Numbered from the stretch's first letter, positions 8,980 through 17,871 are shown. The stretch: DNA of 40,826 nt from Candidatus Heimdallarchaeota archaeon (GCA_018238545.1 JABCTC010000032.1:1-40826), one strand, 5' to 3'. The notes: generated by a model not told the origin, from the sequence alone. Numbers and translations: made by a program.

Positions 8980-9396
8980 TTGTTTATCTTCTCTATTGGA
9001 TTACTCTGGGGAATTAATGGTGAAGAAGGTCTTGTTGGATCGTACTTGTTTGCGATTAGTGCACTCATAGTGTTAATTGTAACTATTTTCTTCCCCTTAG
9101 GTGAAGGAGGAGAATTAAATACAATACGAGGTAAATTGCATCTTATTCTTATAGTAGTATCAGGAATAGTAGTCATCATATCAATGGTCTTTTTGTGGTT
9201 TAGCACAAAATCATTAGAAGGTTGGATTGGGTTTGCTTGGTTCTCTTTTGCTTCAGCTATAATATCTTTGATACTTGTGGTAATATCAGGAATCTTCGTT
9301 GGCGGGAAGTATATGGGTTTGGTAGAAAGGTTCATGGTCAGTTTCTTTCAGATATACTACTTTGTTATCAGTCTCATAGTGTTTCTAAGAAATTAA
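8980..9396 (+). CDS. DUF998-like membrane protein, N-terminally short
   Basis: Four hydrophobic segments are packed into 138 residues. The second half, GKLHLILIVVSGIVVIIS onward to GLVERFMVSFFQIYYFVIS, resembles the C-terminal portion of DUF998 integral membrane proteins, which usually have about six helices and 180-220 residues. One or two N-terminal helices are therefore missing. The reading frame is open for 17 more codons upstream, to a TGA near 8930, with hydrophobic residues (WLFQSIFITGSALL) but no ATG; TTG 8980 is the best start. Codons upstream of that stop do not resume the domain in any frame I checked. It may be a decayed remnant or a short variant. The function of DUF998 proteins is unknown. 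Confidence 0.55.
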   Translation: MFIFSIGLLWGINGEEGLVGSYLFAISALIVLIVTIFFPLGEGGELNTIRGKLHLILIVVSGIVVIISMVFLWFSTKSLEGWIGFAWFSFASAIISLILVVISGIFVGGKYMGLVERFMVSFFQIYYFVISLIVFLRN

Positions 9397-9444
9397 TGAT
9401 TTGTAGGAAATTGTTGACCAAACCATACGTTTTTTATTTGATGC

Positions 9445-9462
9445 CTCGCAAAGTTTTACGAG
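9445..9462. promoter_or_regulatory. 18-bp imperfect palindrome before the DUF438 gene
   Basis: CTCGCAAAGTTTTACGAG reads as two nearly identical half-sites (CTCGCAAAG and CTCGTAAAA on opposite strands, two mismatches). It ends 9 bases before the TTG start at 9472 and follows a T-rich stretch at 9430-9439 that could act as a TATA box. Position and symmetry suggest an operator for the hemerythrin/PAS gene. The binding protein is unknown. Confidence 0.35.
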
Positions 9463-9471
9463 TGATTTACT

Positions 9472-10884
9472 TTGTCAAACTACATTATATCCGATGCAAC
9501 AAAAATTATAGAACTTATTGATAAATTTCCTTTTCTAGAGAGACTATTAGATGAATTAGATCCTATCCTAAAACGTTTTCAAAACCCTATTCTACGTAAA
9601 ACAGTGGGTAGAAAAGCTACAATGACTGATGTGGCCAATCTCATTCATCAAGATCTCAAATCTGTAATAGATTATTTTTCAAGCAAAATTGAACAAAATA
9701 CAGAAACCAAAGTGGATGTGCAAATTGGTTCTACAAGTACAAGTGGTTTTGAAGATGAACAAGTACGAAAGAGGGAAATGCTCAAAGCTCTTGTGCTTGA
9801 ACTTCATGCAGGGGGGGAAAAATCCGCATTGAAAGCTCGGTTCAAGGAGATATTAGGGGATGTAGAAGCTACTGATATTGCTTCAATGGAACAAGAGTTG
9901 ATCAATTCTGGAGAACTTACTGTCGATCAAATCACCTTATTATGTGATCTACATGTAGGAATCTTTGAAGATACATTGGAAAAAAAACAGACACCTCAAG
10001 AAACTCCAGGTCACCCAATACACACCTATATGGAAGAAAATCGTGCTGCGGAAGAGTTAATTAAAAGTATTAGAGAAAATCCAACTCCAGAATTAGTTCG
10101 AAAACTAGCAGATATTGAGATTCACTATACTAGACTGGAAAACCAACTATTTCCTATATTGGAGAAGAACTTATTTGAAGGACCAACTCAAGTCATGTGG
10201 GCAAAACATGATGAAGTTCGACAATTGATTCGTCAAGGAAGCGAAGTTGATGCAGAAGAATTTGCTACACAAGTAGAAGACATGATATTTAAAGAAGAAA
10301 CAATACTTTTCCCAACAAGTTTAGAATTGTTGGACATTCAAGATTGGCAAAAAGTGAAAAATGGAGAAGAAGAAATAGGTTTTGCTTGGGTTACGCCAGG
10401 AGATGAATGGAAACCCGTTACACCAGAATTAATACATCAAATAGAAGAAAAACCTATACCTGTAGATACCTTGGATGTACAAACTGGTAAACTTACTCTA
10501 GAACAAATCAATTTGATTATGACTAATCTTCCAGTTGAAATATCTTTCATTAATGAGAATGATGAAGTAATATACTACTCAGATACCAAGGAACGAATTT
10601 TTCCCCGCAGTCCAGGTATTATAGGTAGAAAAGTCCAAAGATGTCACCCTCCAAAAAGCCTTGACAAAGTTATGCAAATTATAGAAGCTTTCAGAACTGG
10701 TCAAAAAGATGTTGCTGAGTTCTGGATAAATATGGGTGACAAATTTGTCCACATACGCTACTTTGCAGTAAGAGATAACTCTGGCAATTATAGAGGAACA
10801 TTAGAAATCATGCAAGATGTTTCTTCTATTCGCGCTCTTGAAGGGGAAAGAAGATTAGTTAATTGGGGAGAAAATACTAAGTAA
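9472..10884 (+). CDS. DUF438 protein: DUF1858-DUF438-hemerythrin-PAS
   Basis: The 470 residues fall into four parts: a DUF1858-like N-terminus (residues 1-75), DUF438 (about 95-170, with VRKREMLKALVLELHAGG), a hemerythrin HHE four-helix bundle (about 180-285) and a PAS domain (about 343-460). Likely metal ligands in the bundle are His184, His218 with Glu223, His246 and a glutamate in FKEETILFP. The PAS part carries GRKVQRCHPPKS, typical of this family. Members are cytosolic and thought to sense oxygen, nitric oxide or redox state through the di-iron site; the output is not established. The start is TTG 9472; no closer ATG fits. It is preceded by a palindromic site at 9445-9462 and appears to be transcribed alone. 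The domain order and length match the family well. Confidence 0.88.
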   Translation: MSNYIISDATKIIELIDKFPFLERLLDELDPILKRFQNPILRKTVGRKATMTDVANLIHQDLKSVIDYFSSKIEQNTETKVDVQIGSTSTSGFEDEQVRKREMLKALVLELHAGGEKSALKARFKEILGDVEATDIASMEQELINSGELTVDQITLLCDLHVGIFEDTLEKKQTPQETPGHPIHTYMEENRAAEELIKSIRENPTPELVRKLADIEIHYTRLENQLFPILEKNLFEGPTQVMWAKHDEVRQLIRQGSEVDAEEFATQVEDMIFKEETILFPTSLELLDIQDWQKVKNGEEEIGFAWVTPGDEWKPVTPELIHQIEEKPIPVDTLDVQTGKLTLEQINLIMTNLPVEISFINENDEVIYYSDTKERIFPRSPGIIGRKVQRCHPPKSLDKVMQIIEAFRTGQKDVAEFWINMGDKFVHIRYFAVRDNSGNYRGTLEIMQDVSSIRALEGERRLVNWGENTK

Positions 10885-10998
10885 CAGGAAATTCCCCTTT
10901 CTTTCTTATTTATTCCCTTAGTATTTTCTATTGCTATCAAGTGGCTCTTTAACTTTAGAGCGACATACTTTTTATACTAAAATTTGATAATTATAGAT

Positions 10999-11193
10999 AT
11001 GGCATCTTTAAAGCCTAATCAAGAAAGGGTGAAGCAGCGAAGAGAAGAAGTTATGAGATCTGCTTTAAGAGCTCGAAAATTCACAGAAGAGGAACTCACT
11101 AGAGAAACTGCTAATTTTATCAAGTTTGCATATTCTCTCAAAGAAATAAAAATTCAATGGAAATCTGAGGATGGTAGTGAAAATGACAGTTGA
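10999..11193 (+). CDS. Small helical protein preceding a nucleotidyltransferase (possible antitoxin)
   Basis: From ATG 10999 the product is 64 residues, strongly charged and helical (NQERVKQRREEVMRSALRAR, then EEELTRETANFIKFAYSLKE). A TTG at 10984 would add five hydrophobic residues. Its end overlaps the start of the nucleotidyltransferase gene by about 20 bases, so translation is probably coupled. Small proteins of this kind often precede MNT/DUF6036-like nucleotidyltransferase genes in archaea and are proposed to be toxin-antitoxin partners. I do not recognise a specific family; the pairing and overlap are the evidence. Confidence 0.6.
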   Translation: MASLKPNQERVKQRREEVMRSALRARKFTEEELTRETANFIKFAYSLKEIKIQWKSEDGSENDS

Positions 11194-11758
11194 TCCTATA
11201 TCTGAAAGTCTGAAGCGTTTGGTTAAGTATTTTAACTCTCGAAAAATCCCTTATGTTGTTGTAGGGGGGGTTTCTGTTTTTGTTTTAGGGAGGACTAGAT
11301 TTACAATGGATGTCGACATCATCCTAGATCATACAAAATTAGATAGAGGGGATTTCGTAGATTATTTGCAAAACAATAACTTTGACGCATCTTTAACCGA
11401 TTTTGAGGGATTTGATGAAAATTCTCACTGTTCATTTTTTTATAAAAGCGGCATGTTTAGGATTGATATCAAAGGAGCATATTCTGAATTGGAACTTGAA
11501 AGCATAAAAATGGCTATAGATGGAATTTATAATGATATAAAACTCAAAATCAATAATCCAACCAATCTAATTCTATACAAACTTCAATTTGGCTCTGAAC
11601 AGGATTACGAAGACGCTTTAGCTGTATACATTAGAAATAAAGGGAGAATAGATGCCAATTTCTTGAAAGAAAAAGCTCGAAAAATGAAAATTGAAAATCA
11701 ACTTGATTTATTCCTAAAAGATGTTACTGAGTTTCTTAAAAAAGAAGGAGTAGAATAA
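11171..11758 (+). CDS. Nucleotidyltransferase-fold protein (DUF6036/AbiEii-like)
   Basis: The product has 195 residues. The nucleotidyltransferase signature lies near residues 30-52: VVVGGVSVFVLGRTRFTMDVDIIL, given here as its parts GGVSVFVLGR and then TMDVDIIL. The GG and the D-x-D pair would bind ATP-Mg, and a further acidic strand (FRIDIKG) follows near residue 97. The C-terminal half (SEQDYEDALAVYIRNKGRID) matches the typical end of DUF6036-like enzymes. Related proteins act in toxin-antitoxin or abortive-infection modules by adding nucleotides to RNA or protein. ATG 11171 is the first start; ATG 11183 also fits. It overlaps the small gene upstream, suggesting a two-gene module. The fold is confident; the toxin role is inferred. 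Confidence 0.8.
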   Translation: MVVKMTVDPISESLKRLVKYFNSRKIPYVVVGGVSVFVLGRTRFTMDVDIILDHTKLDRGDFVDYLQNNNFDASLTDFEGFDENSHCSFFYKSGMFRIDIKGAYSELELESIKMAIDGIYNDIKLKINNPTNLILYKLQFGSEQDYEDALAVYIRNKGRIDANFLKEKARKMKIENQLDLFLKDVTEFLKKEGVE

Positions 11759-11804
11759 AATATTCATTTTTCTATGAAACTTTTATAATTCTAATTGAAC
11801 CAAA

Positions 11805-12765
11805 TTACCTCTTATAATACTCTGAAAGAAACTTATTGTTCCACCTGAAAACCATATCGTCCCAATCCTCAAATTCTTTGGAAAGATCTGAGGGATTTAT
11901 TTCTGTTATATCCCGTTTTTCTTCAAAATATTTTTTTGACAGTTTAAGAATTTCCTTGATATACTTGATTTGCTGGTATACTTCTTTCTTAGTGGCTATT
12001 GGTCCATGACCAGGAATGAAATATTCTATATCTTTCTCAACAAGTATTTGCATGAAATCATTCCATCGCTTAGGATCACCACTACCTATCCAAGGATAAC
12101 AATTACTAAATAACAAATCGCCTATGAAACACACCTTTTGTTTTTCTATTGTCATTAGGATATCAGTAGAAGAGTGTGCATTTTCTACAACCTCAAGTAT
12201 CGCAACATCGGAATTTCCCCGAAGTCTTACTGGATCCCTTTTCGAAATCATTTTTCTAGGTGGTGTTACTTTAATTCCTTTATTTTTCAAATTATAGACA
12301 AAATTTAATTCATTATCTAGATTTTTTTTTAGTTTCATCTTCCTCATTTTGAATTTCCAAGAGCCTATTTTCCACCCAATCTTCTGGTAATTCAGCTACC
12401 CTATCTAGAGTTTCTTGAAATTTATTAACGGCAGACCTTGTTTGATGTGTTGAAACAATATAAGAAACGAATTCTTTGAATACTTGATTACCAACAAAGT
12501 GATCAGAATGTTCATGACTGTTAACAACATAAGATGGCACTCCTCCCGTAATTTCTTTTATGCAATCAAGTAAATCTTTTGCAGCTCCCAGACTCAGAAA
12601 AGTATCAAAAACGATGACCATACCATCTATATCTACAAATCCCGCATTTGATCCTGTTCTAGCACCTTCTTTTTCAATTGCTGCATAACATGAATCATTA
12701 AGTTTGTATAAAGTAAAAAAATCAGAATTGCAATCCATTTTATTTATAGAGTTCATATTATACAC
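11805..12765 (-). CDS. Metallo-beta-lactamase-fold hydrolase, frameshifted at an A9 run
   Basis: Two overlapping frames, 12765-12313 and 12347-11805, together make one hydrolase. The first carries the zinc motif HEHSDH in VVNSHEHSDHFVGN. The second supplies the remaining ligands: His in ENAHSSTD, Asp in CFIGDLLF and His in FIPGHGP. The frames meet at nine A residues on the coding strand (T9 at 12322-12330); eight would give 319 continuous residues reading ETKKNLDNEL. So this is an intact enzyme if the A-run is a sequencing error or is corrected by transcriptional slippage, and a pseudogene otherwise. The family includes glyoxalase II-like and quorum-quenching enzymes; the substrate is unknown. 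The gene is divergent from the MacB-like operon at 12945. Confidence 0.78.
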
Positions 12766-12944
12766 TCGTTTTCAAATGAAGTTCAGATAGTTATAAATAT
12801 TTACGAAATAACTCCTTTTAAGCGATTCTTTAAGGTTTTCAATTTTGTTGAAATGATTTTTATAGCTAATATCAGATGTTTGCTCGATTTAACATTTAGT
12901 TTTGCATATTAAACTAAGAATCATATGTCAAAAAAGAATAAGAG

Positions 12945-13685
12945 ATGAAATTGTTGACCAAGGAAATTGCTGTAAAAACTAAGGGCTTGATAAGAAGTTT
13001 TGAGTTTGGTGAATCGGAAGTTTATGCATTAAATGGGGTTGATTTGGAGGTATATAAGGGAGAATTTGTTGTTGTGTTAGGACCTTCAGGCGCAGGTAAA
13101 ACAACCTTGCTTAACATGATTGGAGGAATAGATCTACCTTCTGAAGGAGAGGTTTTTGTTGGGGAAGAAAATATAACAAACTACACAACTAATGAAATGA
13201 ACACATTCCGAAGAAATGAAGTAGGGTGGGTTTTCCAATTTTTCAATATTGTTGCCAGTCTTAGAGCTTGGGAAAATGTTGGATTAGCTTTGGAATTTCA
13301 AGGAGTTAAAGATAAACATGAAGTGCGACGCAGATCATTTGAAGAACTTAAGAAGGTTGGATTGGAAGGTAAAGAATACCGTTTTCCTTCACAACTTTCA
13401 GGAGGAGAACAACAGCGCGTTGCGATTGCTAGAGCACTGGTAAAAAACCCTAAGATATTAGTTGCAGATGAACCTACTGGTAATCTGGATTTTGTTACTG
13501 GTCAAAGCATTGCAGAATTATTGCGAGAACTAAATGAAAAGGAAAAAACAACGTTAATTGTTGTTTCTCATGATATAAGCATAACGCAATATGCTGACAG
13601 AGTATTTCATCTTCGTATGGGTAAAATAGAGAAAATAGAGGAAAACCCCACAGATAACGGAACAAAAAAGGTAAGAGTAGAGTAA
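12945..13685 (+). CDS. MacB/LolD-type ABC transporter ATPase
   Basis: This 246-residue nucleotide-binding subunit has every ABC motif: Walker A GPSGAGKT, a Q-loop in VFQFFNIV, signature LSGGEQQR, Walker [10 protein letters not shown] and the switch histidine in VVSHD. The sequence matches the LolD/MacB subfamily, which pairs with FtsX-like permeases and drives mechanical work or export of lipoproteins, peptides or drugs rather than ordinary pumping through the membrane. An N-terminal extension of about 10 residues precedes the domain. ATG 12945 is the start. The permease gene begins one base after its stop codon, so the two form an operon. Confidence 0.93.
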   Translation: MKLLTKEIAVKTKGLIRSFEFGESEVYALNGVDLEVYKGEFVVVLGPSGAGKTTLLNMIGGIDLPSEGEVFVGEENITNYTTNEMNTFRRNEVGWVFQFFNIVASLRAWENVGLALEFQGVKDKHEVRRRSFEELKKVGLEGKEYRFPSQLSGGEQQRVAIARALVKNPKILVADEPTGNLDFVTGQSIAELLRELNEKEKTTLIVVSHDISITQYADRVFHLRMGKIEKIEENPTDNGTKKVRVE

Positions 13686-13686
13686 G

Positions 13687-16173
13687 ATGAAGATTCTATC
13701 GAAAAAATTATTTCGTGAAATTTGGAGGAATAAATTTCGTTCAATTTCGATAGTTTTAGTTATTGCAATATCTATAGCTCTGTTATCAGGTTTAAGAGCA
13801 GGTCATCCTATTCTATTTAATACCTATGAACTCAACCAAAATTACTATAATGTTGCTGATGGAACCTTCTCTTTTTTGGAGCCAGTAGTAGACACCAATG
13901 TTTCTACAATTAAAACAAATTCGAGTTTTCTTGATGAATTTTCATTAGATCGCGTCGAAAGCAGAATTTACTTCATGACTGAGATACAATTTAAAGGAGA
14001 AATATTCCCTGCAGTAGTTATCGGTGTTAATTTCCCGAATCAGCTAAATCAACTAGTTATCGAAGAGAAATCATCAGAAATTACTGATGAATCAACAATT
14101 TTAGATTCAAATACAAGTTGTTTGGTTGAAACTCATTTTGCGGGTAGGGCAATGGAATTTCTTGGACAAAATGTTAGCCTGAACGATGAGCTTTCAATAA
14201 CATTTCCAGAAGAAACAACCAATTTTACAATTAAGGGAATTGCTCAAGATTCTTACTACTCATATATAGTTGATGAAGTAACTAATTTACCACTTTTTGG
14301 TAATATGGCAATTATCTGGATTAATCTTCAAATTGCACAAAATTTTCTGTTTGAAGGGGAAAATATGGTTAATCAGTTGTTATTTACTGTTGATGAACGA
14401 TTTAACAGAGAGATGATTCTAACGGCAGCAGATGGAATTTCTTCTTATTTAACCTCGAATGGTATCTCTCCGAGTACTTTGAAATTTGTGCTTTTTGATG
14501 AAACACCAGAATATAAGATGTTTGAAGGTGATGCTGGTGCTGTTGACAAAATGGGGACGATTTTTGGTATTATCGGTATGATTATCACTATTGTCATCAT
14601 CTTCAATACTCTAAGCAAGATGATTAATGCTCAACGGAAGAATATTGGTCTATTTCTTTCAATGGGATCAAAAAAAGGTAAAATTCTATTTCATTATTCA
14701 AGTATAACTCTTATTTTAAGCTCATTTGGTATAATAATAGGTATTCCTTTAGCTTATGGATTAGCAATCGGTATGGCTAAATTAACAACTGGATTGTATG
14801 GATTTCACCAGATAGCCATGACAATTCCAGTCTTAGAATTTGTTTATGGAGGAGTTATAACCTTATCAGTAAGCTTCCTTTGTTCCATATTCAGTGCTTT
14901 GTCAATTGCATCTGCAACACCAAGAGAAGCTATGAGTGCTGTGTTTACTAGGATTAAAACAACAGGTAAATCGGTAGCTGAAAGAATGCTTGGATGGATT
15001 CCTTTATTCAAATCCATTCACATGGTTGTCCCCCTAAGAGAAGTATTTCTAAAGAAAAGAAAGAGCTTGATAACCATCCTTGCTTTGATTACTTCAATGA
15101 TTTTCCTTGTAAACTCGTTAGCTATGGTTAGTAACGTCTTTGCAGTGATGACGGATAATTTTGAAGAATACAATGCGTATGATGTCCAAGTAATTTTTGA
15201 AACTCCTGTTTCAATTAATAATATCAAAAATTTTATGGAAGAACATAATCCAGAAGTTTTGGATGATGTTGATACCTATGAAGTATTTGTTGGGATTTAT
15301 ACAAAAATCATTCATAACAATGAAATGTTAAGTTGGACTGAATTAGTGTGTTATCAAGAAAACTCTTCTTTAAGAAATTTCAATGTTATCGAAGGAGAAT
15401 TTGAACAAAATTCGGATTTAAACAATGAAACGGTATTGCTTGGCAATACCATTGCTGGGAAGTATGATGTAAAAATAGGTGATGAGATCGAAATTGGAAT
15501 TCTTGGTAATTATTCAGTGACTGTTACAGGATTAGTGGGAGAACTAATTGACTATGCAGTTATGTGGACTTATGAATCCTTTCAGGAGAGTCATGCTAAT
15601 CACTTATTTGGAATCCCAGATAATTGGGTAAATGGAGTGATTTTTACTATAACTGATGAAGCAGATCTGCAAGCAATCCGAGAAGAATTTGGAGAGAGAT
15701 TCAATGTAACTTTGTGGTCAGAATCAGAAACAGTTAGAGAGTCTGTGTTTGGTATGATGGAAGCAGTATTAGGAATTATGATGCTATTCTTGGGAATAGG
15801 GATACTAATTGGTGTATTGTTTAGTTTTCAATCAATGTACATGGCTTTTGTGGATAGACATCAAGATTTTCTGTCATTTAAAGCAATGGGTACTAAAACG
15901 AAGTATTTGAGAAACATGATATTCTGGGAGAACGCGATTCTAAGCACGATTAGTCTAATCTTAACCATACCATTTGGATACTTGACTTATGTTTGGTCAA
16001 TGGATTATATGATGGGAGACACATTTTACATGCCAACAACAATTCCTGGATATACTTGGCCTATTGTACTATTAGTTTCGTTCTTCTCACTCTGGTTAGC
16101 AACGTTTAAGTTAATGAGAAAAATCAAGAAGATGAACCTAGCTGATGAATTAAGACAATCTGGCTCAAGTTGA
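13687..16173 (+). CDS. MacB/FtsX-family ABC transporter permease, two FtsX domains
   Basis: The protein has 828 residues. One transmembrane helix near residues 15-35 (ISIVLVIAISIALLSGL) is followed by a long extracytoplasmic beta-rich region to about residue 285. The first FtsX block of three helices follows (MGTIFGIIGMIITIVIIFNT onward, about 288-410). A second half has a helix near residue 462, another extracytoplasmic domain (about 490-690) and a final three-helix FtsX block (GIMMLFLGIGILIGVLFS onward). This duplicated form matches archaeal and Gram-positive MacB-like permeases that dimerise on the ATPase at 12945. The RNKFRSISI basic N-terminus is typical. The cargo is unknown. The gene follows the ATPase by one base and ends the operon. 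Confidence 0.9.
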   Translation: MKILSKKLFREIWRNKFRSISIVLVIAISIALLSGLRAGHPILFNTYELNQNYYNVADGTFSFLEPVVDTNVSTIKTNSSFLDEFSLDRVESRIYFMTEIQFKGEIFPAVVIGVNFPNQLNQLVIEEKSSEITDESTILDSNTSCLVETHFAGRAMEFLGQNVSLNDELSITFPEETTNFTIKGIAQDSYYSYIVDEVTNLPLFGNMAIIWINLQIAQNFLFEGENMVNQLLFTVDERFNREMILTAADGISSYLTSNGISPSTLKFVLFDETPEYKMFEGDAGAVDKMGTIFGIIGMIITIVIIFNTLSKMINAQRKNIGLFLSMGSKKGKILFHYSSITLILSSFGIIIGIPLAYGLAIGMAKLTTGLYGFHQIAMTIPVLEFVYGGVITLSVSFLCSIFSALSIASATPREAMSAVFTRIKTTGKSVAERMLGWIPLFKSIHMVVPLREVFLKKRKSLITILALITSMIFLVNSLAMVSNVFAVMTDNFEEYNAYDVQVIFETPVSINNIKNFMEEHNPEVLDDVDTYEVFVGIYTKIIHNNEMLSWTELVCYQENSSLRNFNVIEGEFEQNSDLNNETVLLGNTIAGKYDVKIGDEIEIGILGNYSVTVTGLVGELIDYAVMWTYESFQESHANHLFGIPDNWVNGVIFTITDEADLQAIREEFGERFNVTLWSESETVRESVFGMMEAVLGIMMLFLGIGILIGVLFSFQSMYMAFVDRHQDFLSFKAMGTKTKYLRNMIFWENAILSTISLILTIPFGYLTYVWSMDYMMGDTFYMPTTIPGYTWPIVLLVSFFSLWLATFKLMRKIKKMNLADELRQSGSS

Positions 16174-16301
16174 AAGGAAGGATATATTTCCCTCTGTTTT
16201 TATGAATATATTTTTGTCTTTTTGTCTTATTAGCTTGTAAAACTAGTAACATTTTCGAGATAGTACGGGTGTTTTTATAGTGAACTCTGGGTTAACGAAG
16301 G

Positions 16302-16730
16302 ATGACAAAAGTACTGCGTGCAGAGCGTATAGAAGTGGAATATCATCCAGCACTGAGCAGAATCTGTCATCAAGCAAAAAATCTCTATAATCGGGCAAAT
16401 TTTCTGATAAAAACCTCTTTGAAGCAAACAAGTAAACTTCTCTTTTACTATGATCTTGACAGACAGTTGAAACAGGAGGGGTGCTACAGAGTCCTTCCTG
16501 CTCATGTTGCCCAACAAACTCTCAAACTCCTTTCTAGAACCTGGAAAAGCTATTTCCGAGCTAAACAAGAGTGGAAAAAGGAACCCAGCTTGTTTTTTGC
16601 CATGCCTAAGCCACCCAATTATAAGAAGAAGGATGGGGAAGTAGTAGCTATCTTCACCAATCAACAGGCGAAGATAGCCAATGGATGGATAGTGTTGGGG
16701 ACAACTAAACTATTCATTTTTTCAATCTAG
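16302..16730 (+). pseudogene. tnpB: TnpB fragment of an IS200/IS605-type element, N-terminal part only
   Basis: The 142 residues match the N-terminal part of archaeal TnpB/OrfB proteins: RAERIEVEYHPALSRICHQA, then NLYNRANFLIKT, the AQQTLKLL helix and the FTNQQ-x-K-I-x-NGW strand. Full-length TnpB has about 370-430 residues; the RuvC nuclease residues and the zinc finger are all missing, so it cannot be active. After GWIVLG the frame runs into LFIFSI and a stop. No TnpA gene is nearby. The downstream 60 bases or so may hold the other end of the element. This is an internally deleted, decaying insertion sequence. Element ends could not be placed. Confidence 0.8.
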
Positions 16731-16793
16731 GGAAGGTTGACTTGTTTTGAATAGTTTAAAGCCATTCTTTGGAAAAAAAGGGTTCAGCTTTTT

Positions 16794-17159
16794 TTATACC
16801 CAAGCTGCATGATTTCGATCATAAGTTCCTGAAGCTTTCAACTGAAAACTTGGTGCTACTTTTTCAAAGAAATTCTTTACCCCGAAAACCACTGCTTGAA
16901 ATTCAGAAACAAAATTATCAAAGTTTGTTGTTTGTAGCAAATCATTTTCAGAGAAAAGATTACCAAAACCATCTATTGAGTATGTTACTTCAAATAGATT
17001 CCAATTTTCTTTAAGAAGTGCTAAGTGCATGTCCTTTGAAACCTTATCATTTTCCGCTATCATCGCTACTATCTTAATCCATGTTTCAGGGAAAACAATA
17101 ATTGTAACTAGAAACTTGTTTCCATCGATTTCATAAGGGAGAATATAAGCACGTCTCAT
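16794..17159 (-). CDS. Hypothetical protein, 121 residues
   Basis: I do not recognise this gene. The sequence looks like a real small globular protein of alternating strands and helices (GNKFLVTIIVFPETWIKIVA, LLKENWNLFEVTYSIDGFGN). It has no signal peptide, membrane segment or catalytic motif. It starts at ATG 17159, divergent from the DJ-1 family gene 67 bases away. Its C-terminus ends beside the TnpB remnant, and the last residues (SGTYDRNHAAWV) may have been altered by that insertion. An opposite-strand frame at 16769-17014 overlaps it but looks like a shadow. Confidence 0.55.
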   Translation of the reverse strand: MRRAYILPYEIDGNKFLVTIIVFPETWIKIVAMIAENDKVSKDMHLALLKENWNLFEVTYSIDGFGNLFSENDLLQTTNFDNFVSEFQAVVFGVKNFFEKVAPSFQLKASGTYDRNHAAWV

Positions 17160-17178
17160 TTTTCTTTTTTTTACATCC

Positions 17179-17186
17179 TTTAAATA
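17179..17186 (+). promoter_or_regulatory. Candidate archaeal TATA box for the DJ-1 family gene
   Basis: TTTAAATA matches the archaeal TATA consensus. Its centre is about 44 bases before ATG 17227, so transcription starting 25 or so bases downstream would leave a leader of about 20 bases. There is no experimental support. Confidence 0.35.
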
Positions 17187-17226
17187 AAGTTTATAGATAA
17201 GAACAGCATAATTTCATATTGATAAG

Positions 17227-17847
17227 ATGAAAAAGATAGCAATTTATGTTTTTAATAATGTAGAAGAATTGGGATTAGATATCGTCTATAATATCTTAAA
17301 GAAAACGAAAATACTCAAAAACCGAGGAATTCTTCCAATTGATCAACCCTTAGATGTCGAGCTTATTTCCGATAAACAGTTAGTTGTTGGTACTAAAGAT
17401 ATGCAAATCACTCCGCACCAAGTTGGTTTAGATTTTGATGATTATGACATTCTCGTCATACCAGGAGGAAAAGGCATCAACACCATTATTCAGAATCAAG
17501 AAATTCTGGATAAAGTAATAGAATTTGGTCAGAAAAAATTAATCTGCACAATTGGTTTAGGTTCTCTCGTTCTTGCTCATGCTGGATTATTAAAAAATAA
17601 AAAAGCAACTACTCATCATAAGCATTTTCAAAGGTTGCAAAAATATTGTAAGGTTGTAAACAAACGCGTGGTTATTTCTGATAACATAATAACAGCTGGA
17701 GGCATGCTCTGTGCTGTCGATTTAGCAGAAAAAATTATTGAAAGGTGTTATTCAAAAAGCATTGCAGATATTGTTCTAGAATATATAGAATCTCACAGAA
17801 AATCTAAAGGAATTAGAATAATTTTAGGAGAAATAGACGAGGAATAG
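17227..17847 (+). CDS. DJ-1/PfpI-family protein lacking the usual nucleophile cysteine
   Basis: The 206-residue sequence has the family's start (IAIYVFNNVEELGLDIVYN), the strand DILVIPGGKGINTI near residues 74-87, and the elbow followed by LVLAHAGLLKNKKATTHH. Family members read TVCTGALVLA at the elbow. Here the matching stretch is TIGLGSLVLA, placing Gly110 where the cysteine belongs; the only nearby cysteine, Cys107, is three residues earlier. Protease, glyoxalase or chaperone activity of the usual kind is therefore doubtful, and a binding or sensory role is possible, as in AraC-associated members. ATG 17227 follows a good TATA-like box. It is transcribed alone, convergent with VapBC. Confidence 0.82.
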   Translation: MKKIAIYVFNNVEELGLDIVYNILKKTKILKNRGILPIDQPLDVELISDKQLVVGTKDMQITPHQVGLDFDDYDILVIPGGKGINTIIQNQEILDKVIEFGQKKLICTIGLGSLVLAHAGLLKNKKATTHHKHFQRLQKYCKVVNKRVVISDNIITAGGMLCAVDLAEKIIERCYSKSIADIVLEYIESHRKSKGIRIILGEIDEE

Positions 17848-17871
17848 CTAGAAAATCAAACTGTAAACTTC

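Noticed and set aside
16769..17014. Plus-strand open frame of 81 residues after the TnpB remnant
   Set aside because: It lies entirely opposite the better-looking minus-strand gene at 16794-17159, has no recognisable motif and no ribosome site. It does not continue TnpB.
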